Shown piece after piece: positions 16,964 to 25,802 of a stretch of 64,000 nucleotides of DNA. The stretch's first letter is position 1; every line of letters begins with the position of its first letter. Location of the stretch: the NCBI RefSeq assembly GCF_003002825.1, contig NZ_PVTE01000007.1, forward strand, positions 124,001 to 188,000, read 5' to 3'. A model generated the notes under the pieces. It was given only the letters and a program-made list of their open reading frames with translations, had not been told where the DNA came from and did no database searches. This DNA comes from Spirosoma oryzae. Its GTDB lineage: Bacteria > Bacteroidota > Bacteroidia > Cytophagales > Spirosomataceae. Both the position numbers and the translations under genes were made by a program.

Positions 16964-17064
16964 GTAGCCCAGACCTTCCGGTCTGGAGGGCGCGACAGCG
17001 ACCTGCAAAGCTGCCGATCACGTAAGTTGGCCTGACGGCCTCCAGACCGGGAGGTCTGGGCTAC
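16964..17064 (-). repeat. REPIN-like element R3 (inverted relative to R1 and R2)
   Basis: A 101-base element starts with GTAG (16964) and ends with CTAC (17064). Each end forms its own hairpin (CCAGACC paired with GGTCTGG), and the two ends are inverted repeats of each other. On the minus strand it matches R1/R2 in plan and shares the internal GGCCGTCAGGCCAA block. Its stems carry paired base changes compared with R1/R2 (CCAGACC instead of GGACCT). Confidence 0.75.
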
Positions 17065-17160
17065 ACCAACTGCAACAGTAACCGATAGTCAAAACGTAGT
17101 GGGTAAATCGGACGGCCGGGTGCGTTTAGTGTCTGGTTCTGAATTACACATCCGCTGCAT

Positions 17161-19566
17161 ATGCGCCTGACTGCTTTACTGATTCTCGTATTGACCGGCT
17201 ATTGCCGACTTGCGCAGGCGCAGACCCCCCGACAGAAATCGCCCGTCTTTTCCGTGACAGGCTACGTACGCGACGTCCGGACGAAACAGCCTATTCAGGG
17301 TACCAACATCGTGGTGCTCGACGTATCGAAAGGCTACGTCACGGCCAGAGACGGCTTCTTCGTCGTCAACCTGCCGGCAGGACGCTACGTGCTCAAATTC
17401 ACGCACGTCGGCTACCGACCGACGCTCGACACGATACAGGTGCAGGGTACCGTGTTTCGGGAAGTGACGATGGCCGACGATGCCAAAGACCTTGACGAAG
17501 TAACGGTGACCAGCGAGACGCCCGACCGGAACGTACGGAAGGTCGAACTGGGGGTGTCGCAACTAACCATCCGCAGTATCCGCCGGATTCCTCCCTTACT
17601 GGGCGAAGTCGACATTATCCGAAGTCTGTTGCTGTTGCCGGGTGTAACAACGGTGGGTGAGGGGGCTCCCGGTTTCAACGTGCGCGGTGGAAGCGCCGAT
17701 CAGAACCTGGTGCTGCTCGACGATGCCCCCGTATTCAACACCAGTCACCTGATGGGTTTTTTCTCGGCCTTCAATCCCGACATCGTGCGCGACGTGACGC
17801 TCAACCGGGGGGGCGTGGCTGCGTCGTACGGCGGTCGGGCGTCGTCGGTGCTGGACGTAAAAGTCCGCGAACCCGACGCGCAGAAATGGAGTGTCAACGG
17901 GGGGATCGGTCTGGTGTCGAGCCGGTTAGGTGTTGAAGGACCAATCCTGAAAAATAAATTGTCGCTGTTGCTGGGGGCGCGGGCGTCGTTCAACGATTTT
18001 CTATTCAAACTGGCCCCGGCCAATCTGCGAAATACCCGCGCTAATTTCTACGACCTGACGACCAAACTCAAATACCAGCTCAACGAACAGCACACGCTGA
18101 CGCTCACCGGTTACCAGAGTCAGGATGCGTTTAAGTTACCGTCCGATTCGCTGTCGGGGCAGGAAATCAACGCATCATCGACACAGTTCAACTACCAGAC
18201 GCTGAACGGAACCCTGCACTGGAACTACTTTATCAGTAAGCGGGCGAATCTCAACACGGCGCTGATTCTGAGTCGGTACCGCGCTTATCTGTCGGCTCCC
18301 GACTCGGCCAATGCGTTTACGCTGCGGTCGGGTATCTGGCAACGGCAACTGAAAACCGATTTTACGTACACGCTCAATCCGGCGCATCAGGTACAGGTTG
18401 GGCTAAGTTTGATCGACTATCGGGTACAACCCAATACGCGCACGGTGGGGCCGTTTTCCAATGTGCTGCCGGTAACGCTGGCCGATGAACGGGCCTACGA
18501 ACTGGCGGCCTACGCGCAGGACGAATGGACGCTGAACCCAGTACTGTCGATCCTGATGGGGCTGCGCTACTCGGAACTGCTCAACCGGGGGCCGGCGACC
18601 GTCCGAACCTATGCCGAGAACGGTCCGGTGCAGGACGAAACCGTGACCGGCACCCGCCCGTATGGTGCCGGTGCCGTTTACCACACCACCGGCGGACTGG
18701 AACCGCGACTGGCGCTGCGCTGGACGGTCGGCGACGGGAAATCAGTGAAACTGGGTTACAGCCGGCTGCGGCAGTACATCAATCAGATTACGAATACGAC
18801 GGCCGCGCTACCGACCTCGCGCTGGCACCTGAGCGATGCGTATACCAAACCGCAGATCGCTGACCAGTACTCGCTGGGCTATTTTCGTAATAGCACCGAC
18901 AACGCCTACGAACTGTCGGGAGAGGTCTATTACAAACACATCGCCAACGCGATCGACTACCGCGACGGGGCGGAAATCCAGTTAGCGCCCAACGTTGAAA
19001 CGCAGATCGTGCAGGGTGACGGACGTGCGTATGGTTTTGAAGGACTGGCGCGTAAAAACAAAGGACGCTGGACGGGTTTCGCCAGCTATACCTACGCCCG
19101 GACGTTCCTGACAATGGACAGCCCGTATGCCAGTGAGCGGATCAACGGCGGTAATCCTTATCCGGCCAACTACGATAAACCGCATACGCTCAACGTGCTG
19201 GCGACCTACCGCCCGACGGCCTGGTTTAGCCTGTCGCTGAATTTCACCTACAGCACCGGTCGCCCGACAACACAGCCGTATGCCCGCGCGCTTATCAATG
19301 GAATCTATGTGCCGATTTACGTCGACCGGAATCAGCAGCGCATCCCGGATTATCACCGGCTCGATTTTTCGATGTTGTTCGAGCAGAACCCACTGAAAAA
19401 GAAGCGGAACCAGAGTAGCTGGGTCTTTTCGATTTACAATGTCTACGCCCATAAAAATGCGTATTCGGTCTTTTATCGATTAAGCAACGCAGCCAACGAA
19501 AATGCCTACAAGCTATCCATCTTTGGAACCGCCTTCCCCTCGCTGACGTACAATTTTAAATTTTAA
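17161..19566 (+). CDS. TonB-dependent receptor with carboxypeptidase-like N-terminal domain
   Basis: 801 residues: signal peptide (to ~AQAQ21), a carboxypeptidase-regulatory-like beta-sandwich (about 28-110; FSVTGYVRDVRTKQPIQGTNIVV), a plug domain (about 130-240; GFNVRGGSADQNLVLLDDAPV and YGGRASSVLDV) and a C-terminal barrel. It should import a large or scarce ligand across the outer membrane using TonB energy. The next gene encodes a DUF4249 lipoprotein, the usual partner of this receptor type. They are separated only by a heptad palindrome, so the two are predicted to work together. The ligand is unknown. Confidence 0.92.
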   Translation: MRLTALLILVLTGYCRLAQAQTPRQKSPVFSVTGYVRDVRTKQPIQGTNIVVLDVSKGYVTARDGFFVVNLPAGRYVLKFTHVGYRPTLDTIQVQGTVFREVTMADDAKDLDEVTVTSETPDRNVRKVELGVSQLTIRSIRRIPPLLGEVDIIRSLLLLPGVTTVGEGAPGFNVRGGSADQNLVLLDDAPVFNTSHLMGFFSAFNPDIVRDVTLNRGGVAASYGGRASSVLDVKVREPDAQKWSVNGGIGLVSSRLGVEGPILKNKLSLLLGARASFNDFLFKLAPANLRNTRANFYDLTTKLKYQLNEQHTLTLTGYQSQDAFKLPSDSLSGQEINASSTQFNYQTLNGTLHWNYFISKRANLNTALILSRYRAYLSAPDSANAFTLRSGIWQRQLKTDFTYTLNPAHQVQVGLSLIDYRVQPNTRTVGPFSNVLPVTLADERAYELAAYAQDEWTLNPVLSILMGLRYSELLNRGPATVRTYAENGPVQDETVTGTRPYGAGAVYHTTGGLEPRLALRWTVGDGKSVKLGYSRLRQYINQITNTTAALPTSRWHLSDAYTKPQIADQYSLGYFRNSTDNAYELSGEVYYKHIANAIDYRDGAEIQLAPNVETQIVQGDGRAYGFEGLARKNKGRWTGFASYTYARTFLTMDSPYASERINGGNPYPANYDKPHTLNVLATYRPTAWFSLSLNFTYSTGRPTTQPYARALINGIYVPIYVDRNQQRIPDYHRLDFSMLFEQNPLKKKRNQSSWVFSIYNVYAHKNAYSVFYRLSNAANENAYKLSIFGTAFPSLTYNFKF

Positions 19567-19568
19567 GG

Positions 19569-19689
19569 CGGTTTACGGTTCTCCGTATTCGGTTTTCGGT
19601 AGCGCTGGCGTAGTCACGCGCCCTCCTGCCAAGAAACCGGTACACACTGAAAACCGAATACCGTAAACCGAATACCGTAAACCGAAACC
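19569..19689. repeat. Heptad palindrome element, copy C
   Basis: Left arm: TTTACGG, TTCTCCG, TATTCGG, TTTTCGG. The right arm (19645-19689) holds six units (TTTACGG, TATTCGG, TTTTCAG types) in inverse orientation. It fills the gap between the TonB receptor stop and the DUF4249 start, ending 4 bases before the ATG. Confidence 0.75.
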
Positions 19690-19693
19690 TGTT

Positions 19694-20758
19694 ATGAAAC
19701 TATCCTCCTTCCTGATAAGCCTCCTCTGTTCGTTGACGGTGCTGGCTTGCGTGACTGAATACAAGTCGGAAACGGTCAGTATTGCGCCGGCGCTCGTGGT
19801 AGAAGGTCAGGTAACCGATCAGCCCGGTCCCTACACGGTCCGGCTGACCCGTACGGCCGACTACACGATTCAGAGCGTCAACCTGCTCGAAACGGGTGCT
19901 ACCGTGACGATTGCCGATGACAAAGGCAATCGTGAAGTCCTGACCGAACTGTCGCCGGGTGGTGTGTACCAGACCAGGGCCGGGGGAATGCAGGGCGTGG
20001 TCGGCCGGAGTTATACGCTGACCATCCAGACCAAGGCTGGACTGCGCTATGAGTCGACGGCGGAGGTACTGCCGGGGGTGTCGCCCATTTCGAAAATCTA
20101 CTCCGAATACGTCAGCACACCACGAGTCAATCAGCTTGGCATCAAACAGGGCTGGAACGTATACATCGACACGCAGGACCCCGACACGCTGGGTAATTAC
20201 TACCGCTGGAACTGGGCGCACTACGAAACGTTACAGGCCTGCAAGAAAACGTTCAACGCCACGAAGAAGCTATACGACGGTATCTCGTGCTGCACGCCCT
20301 GCTGGCAGATCGACCGCTGTCACAACTGCATCGATATTAGCTCGGATGTCGATATCAACGGGCAGGCGATCAGTCGTCAGTACATCATGCAGGTGCCCTA
20401 CACGTCGAATACCCGCTACTATCTGGCTGTGCAGCAACAGGGCCTGAGCCGGGGAGCGTATCAGTTCTGGAAAAGCGTGAAGCAACTGGTCAGCAATACG
20501 GGTGGTCTGTTCGATGCGGCACCGTCGTCGGTGGCCGGGAACATACGCTGCGTGAGCGACGCCAGTCAGCCGGTATATGGGTATTTTGGGGCGGTAGGCT
20601 TGTCGGAGCAGATCATCTATGTAGATCGCAGTGCCGGGCAGGGAAGCCCCGACGCCGACTACCCGACCGACTTCCCGTACCCGTCGAATCCCCCCTGTAT
20701 TGCCTGTCAGAACAGCCTTTACCAAACGCCCGTCGCACCCCGGGGGTGGCGTAACTGA
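19694..20758 (+). CDS. DUF4249-family lipoprotein
   Basis: 354 residues: a lipoprotein signal with LTVLACVTEYK (Cys19 as acylation site), then an Ig-like beta region (VVEGQVTDQPGPYTVRLTRTADY) typical of DUF4249, and a Cys-rich insertion in the middle (SCCTPCWQIDRCHNC, about residue 200). DUF4249 proteins are outer-membrane-associated partners of TonB receptors like the preceding gene product and probably help capture the ligand at the cell surface. The eight clustered cysteines could bind metal or form disulfides. The start codon lies 4 bases from a repeat element. Confidence 0.88.
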   Translation: MKLSSFLISLLCSLTVLACVTEYKSETVSIAPALVVEGQVTDQPGPYTVRLTRTADYTIQSVNLLETGATVTIADDKGNREVLTELSPGGVYQTRAGGMQGVVGRSYTLTIQTKAGLRYESTAEVLPGVSPISKIYSEYVSTPRVNQLGIKQGWNVYIDTQDPDTLGNYYRWNWAHYETLQACKKTFNATKKLYDGISCCTPCWQIDRCHNCIDISSDVDINGQAISRQYIMQVPYTSNTRYYLAVQQQGLSRGAYQFWKSVKQLVSNTGGLFDAAPSSVAGNIRCVSDASQPVYGYFGAVGLSEQIIYVDRSAGQGSPDADYPTDFPYPSNPPCIACQNSLYQTPVAPRGWRN

Positions 20759-20763
20759 ATGAG

Positions 20764-20794
20764 TTGACAACCCGCGCCAAATGCAATAGCTTTG
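20764..20794 (+). promoter_or_regulatory. Bacteroidetes-type promoter for the GT9 gene
   Basis: TTG at 20764-20766, a 20-base spacer and TAGCTTTG (exact TAnnTTTG) at 20787-20794. Transcription would begin near 20801, so the whole heptad palindrome at 20811-20910 would lie in the untranslated leader of the gene at 20929. Confidence 0.7.
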
Positions 20795-20810
20795 CAACCA
20801 GGGTCAACCC

Positions 20811-20910
20811 GGTTTACGGTATTCGGTACATAGTTTTCGGAAGCAGGCTACCGTTGAACTACTGGAGATTGTACGGCAGTCGCTGTAAACCGTAAACTGT
20901 ATACCGACCG
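20811..20910. repeat. Heptad palindrome element, copy D, in a leader
   Basis: Left arm TTTACGG, TATTCGG, TACATAG, TTTTCGG. The right arm (20882-20910) is the inverted degenerate match (TATACAG, TTTACGG, TTTACAG). It lies between the predicted transcription start and the ATG, so it should be transcribed as an RNA hairpin. It ends 18 bases before the ATG. Confidence 0.7.
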
Positions 20911-20928
20911 ACGAAACAACCTTTCCCG

Positions 20929-21912
20929 ATGAAGATTTTAGTGCTGCGGTTTTCGTCGATCGGCGACATCGTGCTGACAACGCCTGTCGTGCGCTGTCTG
21001 AAACAGCAATTGCCGGACGCTGAGGTGCATTTCTGTACCAAACGATCGTTTCAGGCCATTGTCGAACACAACCCGTACATCGACAAGGTTCATTATCTCG
21101 ATGGTAGTCTGTCGGACTTACTGGCTACCATCCGCCCCGAACGCTTCGACTACATCATCGACCTGCACAACAACCTTCGCACCCGTATGATTAAGCTGGG
21201 CTTGCTGGGTGTGAAGGCCTACAGTTTCAACAAGCTGAACCTGCGCAAGTACCTCTACGTCCGCTGGAAGGTCAACAGCATGCCCGACGTGCATATCGTC
21301 GACCGATACATGGCGACCGTCCGGCCGCTGGGCGTTATCAACGATGAGCAGGGACTTGACTACTTTATCCCGTACAAAGATCAGATCGAAGCGGACTGGT
21401 TGCCGATTACCCACCGCGACGAGTACGTGGCCTATGCGATTGGCGGGCAACACGCGACCAAGAAACTACCCGTGCCGCGCATGATCGAACTCTGCCGGAA
21501 GATCAATCACCCCATTGTCTTGTTGGGCGGTAAAGAAGACCGTGACGCGGGCAGCGCAATTGAACAGGCACTGGGCAGTGGACTCATCTACAACGCCTGC
21601 GGGCAGTACAACCTGAATCAGTCGGCGTCGCTGGTGCAGCGGGCGAAGGTTGTATTTAGCCACGATACGGGATTGATGCACGTCGCGGCTGCGTTCAAAA
21701 AGAAGGTCTATTCGATCTGGGGCAACACGACACCCCAACTGGGCATGTACCCGTACAAAACTAATTACGTCGTGCTGGAAAAGACCGGCCTGCATTGCCG
21801 CCCCTGCTCAAAAATCGGCTTCGACGCCTGCCCGCTCGGCCACTTTAAGTGTATGAACGAGCTGCCCCTCGACGTCGAGATGCGGGAATTGCGCAAGAAA
21901 AAGAAGTTTTAG
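20929..21912 (+). CDS. Glycosyltransferase family 9 (heptosyltransferase-like)
   Basis: 327 residues. The start MKILVLRFSSIGDIVLTTPV is the family-9 N-terminal motif, and SHDTGLMHVAAAFKKKVYSIWG (about 243-264) is the C-terminal sugar-nucleotide binding region. Enzymes of this family add heptose or other sugars to lipopolysaccharide core on the cytoplasmic face of the inner membrane. The Kdo8N cluster 9 kb downstream fits LPS core work. A clear promoter precedes it and the gene ends 10 bases from a convergent Fic gene. Confidence 0.88.
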   Translation: MKILVLRFSSIGDIVLTTPVVRCLKQQLPDAEVHFCTKRSFQAIVEHNPYIDKVHYLDGSLSDLLATIRPERFDYIIDLHNNLRTRMIKLGLLGVKAYSFNKLNLRKYLYVRWKVNSMPDVHIVDRYMATVRPLGVINDEQGLDYFIPYKDQIEADWLPITHRDEYVAYAIGGQHATKKLPVPRMIELCRKINHPIVLLGGKEDRDAGSAIEQALGSGLIYNACGQYNLNQSASLVQRAKVVFSHDTGLMHVAAAFKKKVYSIWGNTTPQLGMYPYKTNYVVLEKTGLHCRPCSKIGFDACPLGHFKCMNELPLDVEMRELRKKKKF

Positions 21913-21922
21913 GCAGCGCTTA

Positions 21923-22720
21923 TCAGCGTGCTTTCAGGCGTAACGCCCAGGGGAGCATCAGCAGAAAAGGCAAACTTCGGTCGTCACGCACGGTTTCGTA
22001 ACGATCACCTAAATGAATGTTCTTGTAATAGGCCGTTAGTTTGCGCTGGTAGTTGCGCTCCGACTGAATATACCACGCTACATCACCCAGCATCTGACTC
22101 AGGAACCATTTTTCCAACAGGCGAGCCATTCGGCCGTTGCCATCGGCGAAGGGATGAATTTGAGCCACGCGCAGGTGAATCTGAGCGGCAAAGTAAAAGA
22201 CCTCATTGTGGTTCAGGTCCTGCTCGGTCAACAGGTTTATGTCGGCTACCAAGCGTTGCATTTCCTGTGATACCAGAGTCGCTGGCGCGCCTTGATATAC
22301 GATGGCTCCCGTCTGTAGATTACGAATCGTTACTTCTTTGTCTCTATAACTACCCTGATACGCCTTATTTCGATTCAGCAGCGTAGCCGACATGTATCGG
22401 TGGGCCGTGAGCAGTCGGTCTTCCGTGATTGTCGATTGCTGAGCATACCGATAGGCTTTGATCAAATCATCGATTTCCTGAATCGATTTCGTTTTTTTTA
22501 AACCCATCTCCTGAAACCGGTAGTACTCGTTAAGGTCCACCGTGGTGCCTTCAATATTGCTGGAGAAGATCGAACTGGCTACGAGAAACGAGAAGAAATC
22601 CAGTGACGGCTCAAGTCGCCGTAGCTTGTTGATGTGTTTATGGATTGTCAATGGCTGGCGGTCAACATAGTCAGTTAACCACTGATCGTTCAGCGTATGC
22701 AGGTCAATACGTTTATTCAT
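21923..22720 (-). CDS. Fic-family protein, self-inhibited class
   Basis: 265 residues from the ATG at 22720; a TTG at 22741 would add seven residues and is less likely. The catalytic Fic motif HPFADGNGR is at residues 189-197, with the active His189. It transfers AMP or another nucleotide part to target hydroxyls. An N-terminal S-x-x-x-E-G sequence (Ser53 to Gly58, SSNIEG) matches the inhibitory helix motif of class-II Fic proteins, whose Glu blocks ATP, so the enzyme is probably held off by its own N-terminus. No antitoxin gene is adjacent. The target is unknown. A candidate -7 box lies 36 bases upstream. Confidence 0.9.
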   Translation of the reverse strand: MNKRIDLHTLNDQWLTDYVDRQPLTIHKHINKLRRLEPSLDFFSFLVASSIFSSNIEGTTVDLNEYYRFQEMGLKKTKSIQEIDDLIKAYRYAQQSTITEDRLLTAHRYMSATLLNRNKAYQGSYRDKEVTIRNLQTGAIVYQGAPATLVSQEMQRLVADINLLTEQDLNHNEVFYFAAQIHLRVAQIHPFADGNGRMARLLEKWFLSQMLGDVAWYIQSERNYQRKLTAYYKNIHLGDRYETVRDDRSLPFLLMLPWALRLKAR

Positions 22721-22755
22721 AATTGATAAAGATGCCAACAATAGTGAATAAGGTG

Positions 22756-22763
22756 CAAATGTA
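22756..22763 (-). promoter_or_regulatory. Candidate -7 promoter box for the Fic gene
   Basis: The minus strand reads TACATTTG, an exact TAnnTTTG box, ~36 bases upstream of the ATG at 22720. No TTG is evident at the expected -33 position. Confidence 0.4.
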
Positions 22764-22806
22764 GTGACGGTACCAGTGGAGAATGAGTGGAGCGCAGTAG
22801 ACCCGC

Positions 22807-24690
22807 TCAGTTGAGCTGAAGTAAGCCGCTACTGGCGTACACCAGTTGGCCACCGGCTGTCAGTGAGATGCGTTGGGCCTGCGCAACGGCTGATACCGTG
22901 ATGATATGCTGCACGGTGATGGCTTCGCCCGCAACAGGTACGCGCCCACAGGACCAGACGGACGGGTCATGCCAGTTGCCGTTTCGCACGGTTTTCGGTA
23001 AACAGGGTAGTACGGTCAACTGATAATTCTCCGCTTCGCCGTAGCTGTAGTTACCGCAGGGATCGGCCGGATTGGTACTGCTCCCCGCCAAGGATATAAT
23101 TCGGATTGGGAAGCGGCCCGGCTTTGCATTGGCGGGTATGGTGATGCCAGCGGTGATAACCGCCGTGGTCGACGCGGGGGTCTCGTAAATCTGTTCGCCC
23201 GGATCGCTGAACGAGCCGTTCCGGTTAACGTCTGCCCAGACCGTCAGCCGCAGGGCGTTGACCCGGTTGATTGGAGTAATGGTAAAGGTATAGCTGGCTC
23301 CCGGCACAACTGGCGGAGCCAACGTTGTAAACTGCCCGACCCCCGAAAGGGAACAGCCTGAGTTCTGGCTCAGTACCTGCCCATCGAACTGGACACTCCC
23401 CAGCCCCGTCGCATAATCCTGGCACCCGTATGTGTATACCGGCTGGCAGAAGGGGGTATGGAAAATAAGAACCTGGCTAAGGTCACCTGTGCTGTTGGAG
23501 GGACGTATCCGGTAGTAGACAGTGGCCGCCAGGGGGGCATCCAGATCCGTGAACGACGTTGCATTCGGGGCTACGCCACCCGCAAAGGTGAAACCCGTCG
23601 AGTCGGAGGTGATCGACCGTTCGACGAAATACCCCATCTCGTTGGTCGCATTGTCTGTCCAGTTCAGCACGACGCGGGCGTTGACCAGCGCGGCCGATAG
23701 ATTGGTGACCGGGCTAACCGGGGTCGACGCAGCGTTGAGTGAATAGGCGGTGTGCGACTGACGAAGCGCGAGCCCGTTTGCCATCCGTTCATACTGTCCG
23801 GCCGTCAGATCGTGCGTACAGGGAAAGTAGTACGACATGATGTTCGTTGGCGAGGGGTGATAATGCGCTCCGGTGCCGGGTTCCGTGATGGTGCAGGTAT
23901 AAACCGATGGGCACCCCATGACGCAGGTCATTGCCGCATCGGGCAGGTCAGTTCGGCCGTAGGGATCGGCGGGTGTGTCGCAGACCAGATCACCTGTCCG
24001 GGCACAATTGTCGCCCGCTACCGTTTCGTACCCGGTCTCATTGTCGAAGGTGTGCAGCAGGTTGAAGTTATGGCCCAGCTCGTGCGGAATCAGGCGATTG
24101 CCCAGATCGGCATCGCTCCCCACCCGAATAAACGACTGGGTCGACGCGACATTGTTGGATGGGTAATAGGCATAGCCCCCCGTGTTGTCGCCGTCGAAAG
24201 CCTGCACGTAATACTGATTCAGCGCGTTTGTCGCGTTACGGTTGGCAATGGTGGTTTCACTGACGCCGATGACGAAAGCGTTGTACAGGTTGTCGTCATC
24301 GACATAGTCGGGACTGTTACCCGAAAAGAAAAACTGAATACCGGCCGACCGGTAGTAATTGTTGGTCAGGGCGAGTACGTTGTTCAGACTCGTTAAACTA
24401 TAGCCATCGGTCCCGTTGGACCGGCGAAGAATATGCGGCCGGATCGGTACATACGTCAGCGCGGCAACAGGCTGTCCATTCGCCAGTCGTAATTGTACGG
24501 CCTGCGTCATGGCGGCTTCAAGGGCTTTCCGTTGGGACAGGGGCAGCGGCCTGGTGCGACACGGCGGTGGTGTTGCTGTCGGTTGTGCCCGAACCAAAGG
24601 CAGGGTGCTTAGTGTCAGCAGAAACGTCCACGCAAGAAATTGAGCAGCAGGGTATAACGAAACGGTAAGAAAGCGTACAAATCGGCCCAT
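22807..24690 (-). CDS. Secreted M43-type zinc metalloprotease with GEVED domain
   Basis: 627 residues. A signal peptide ends near VRAQ36. The catalytic domain (~75-320) has HELGHNFNLLHTF: the three histidines of the HExxHxxGxxH pappalysin/cytophagalysin motif are present but the usual Gly is Asn. A calcium-loop-like CDTPADPYG follows, and a Met-turn candidate is NIMSYYFP. Then comes a fibronectin-III-like segment (~330-410), a GEVED domain (VNRNGSFSDPGEQIY ... YGEAENYQL, ~430-565) and a short C-terminal beta domain (NGNWHDPSVWSCGRVP). No standard type IX sorting domain is obvious at the end; secretion route is uncertain. It should degrade protein outside the cell. Confidence 0.88.
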   Translation of the reverse strand: MGRFVRFLTVSLYPAAQFLAWTFLLTLSTLPLVRAQPTATPPPCRTRPLPLSQRKALEAAMTQAVQLRLANGQPVAALTYVPIRPHILRRSNGTDGYSLTSLNNVLALTNNYYRSAGIQFFFSGNSPDYVDDDNLYNAFVIGVSETTIANRNATNALNQYYVQAFDGDNTGGYAYYPSNNVASTQSFIRVGSDADLGNRLIPHELGHNFNLLHTFDNETGYETVAGDNCARTGDLVCDTPADPYGRTDLPDAAMTCVMGCPSVYTCTITEPGTGAHYHPSPTNIMSYYFPCTHDLTAGQYERMANGLALRQSHTAYSLNAASTPVSPVTNLSAALVNARVVLNWTDNATNEMGYFVERSITSDSTGFTFAGGVAPNATSFTDLDAPLAATVYYRIRPSNSTGDLSQVLIFHTPFCQPVYTYGCQDYATGLGSVQFDGQVLSQNSGCSLSGVGQFTTLAPPVVPGASYTFTITPINRVNALRLTVWADVNRNGSFSDPGEQIYETPASTTAVITAGITIPANAKPGRFPIRIISLAGSSTNPADPCGNYSYGEAENYQLTVLPCLPKTVRNGNWHDPSVWSCGRVPVAGEAITVQHIITVSAVAQAQRISLTAGGQLVYASSGLLQLN

Positions 24691-24778
24691 GCTTACGTGG
24701 GGTCTCAGTCGATGGGGAAACCAGTAGATCTGTCCACTATCTATGCCAGTAGATTCGTTTTTCGCAGTATTCCGGCTA

Positions 24779-25714
24779 TCAGGTCGGATAAATCTGGGTA
24801 TCTGGCTGGTTGACGACTGTCAGTTGAAACACGTCGGGGCGGGCGTAATGACCAACGCAGTCGAAGTCGAGTTTGCTTTTGGCGAGCAGGCTGAAATCGA
24901 GTTCGGCGGTAAGCAGCCCTTCCTGATCCCAGAGTGGCCCGGCTAGTACGTCGCCGAGCGGAGACAGAATTACGCTGCCACCCCGGCTCATAATGTCGGG
25001 CTCATCGGCAAGGTCGGCCTGGTAGCGTTCGGGATAATCGCTTTTGCGGACAAACTGGTTGCTGGCCAGCACAAAGCAGCGGCCTTCCAGCGCGATATGC
25101 TGCATGCTTGCCTGCCAGGCATCGCGGGCATCGGCCGTCGGAGCCAGATAGATCTCGACACCCTTCTGGTAGAGTGCCGTGCGGGCCAGGGGCATGTAAT
25201 TTTCCCAGCAGATTAATCCACCGATCCGGCCCAGGCTGGTCTGGTAGCTAACCAGCGTACTACCGTCGCTTTCGCCCCAGATGTACCGTTCCAGACCCGT
25301 AGGTTTCAGCTTGCGGTGCTTGCCCAGCAGCGTACCGTCCGGTCCGAAATACAGCAGGGAGCAGTGGAGCGTACCGCCGATTGGTTCGCGCTCGGTAACG
25401 CCCAGCCCCACAAACAAACCCGCGTCGCGAATGGCGTTGCTGAGCCGGTCGACGGATGGCGACGGCACGTCGAGACTGTTGGCCCAGTAATCGAGCCACT
25501 GTTCGCGCCCCCGGTCGGTCCGGCGACCGACAACGGCATCGAAGCGCAGCCCCCGTGGGTAGCAGGGAATAAACGATTCAGGAAACAACACCAGCTGACA
25601 ACCCGCCCGTTTGGCCCGCCCGAGCCAGTCGATAACGATGTCGATGCTTTTCTCGCGGTCGAACAGCGCCGGCGTCGCCTGCACGACGCCGACAGTAACG
25701 GTTTGCAAATCCAT
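24779..25714 (-). CDS. Nitrilase (carbon-nitrogen hydrolase superfamily)
   Basis: 311 residues from the ATG at 25714. An upstream frame to 25801 would add 29 residues through a hairpin region and is not favoured. The Glu-Lys-Cys triad is visible: Glu46 in LVLFPESFIP, Lys135 in HRKLKPTGLER and Cys169 in GLICWENYMPL. The CWENYMPL context is that of true nitrilases, which convert nitriles to carboxylic acids and ammonia, rather than of amidases. Predicted cytoplasmic. It lies downstream of moeA on the same strand, separated by two hairpins, so it may be a separate unit. The substrate is not known. Confidence 0.9.
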   Translation of the reverse strand: MDLQTVTVGVVQATPALFDREKSIDIVIDWLGRAKRAGCQLVLFPESFIPCYPRGLRFDAVVGRRTDRGREQWLDYWANSLDVPSPSVDRLSNAIRDAGLFVGLGVTEREPIGGTLHCSLLYFGPDGTLLGKHRKLKPTGLERYIWGESDGSTLVSYQTSLGRIGGLICWENYMPLARTALYQKGVEIYLAPTADARDAWQASMQHIALEGRCFVLASNQFVRKSDYPERYQADLADEPDIMSRGGSVILSPLGDVLAGPLWDQEGLLTAELDFSLLAKSKLDFDCVGHYARPDVFQLTVVNQPDTQIYPT

Positions 25715-25737
25715 TGTGTACGGTTTTGTCTGTTGGT

Positions 25738-25796
25738 ACCGTCGCGGTAGCGACGAACTATTGGTTGGCATGAGCACCAGCGAGGATGCTGGTGCT
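25738..25796. repeat. Pair of hairpins between moeA and the nitrilase gene
   Basis: CGTCGC and GCGACG (near 25742-25755) form a 6-base stem with a GGTA loop. AGCACCAGC (25773-25781) pairs perfectly with GCTGGTGCT (25788-25796). They follow the moeA stop on the minus strand and could terminate its transcript. There is no long T-tract. The pair may be a dispersed repeat rather than a dedicated terminator. Confidence 0.5.
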
Positions 25797-25802
25797 GACA
25801 AA

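Noticed and set aside
16964..17064. Simple intrinsic terminator for the lipoprotein gene
   Set aside because: Length, GTAG/CTAC ends and similarity to the elements at 33606 and 42067 show it is a member of a repeat family, though it may also affect transcription.
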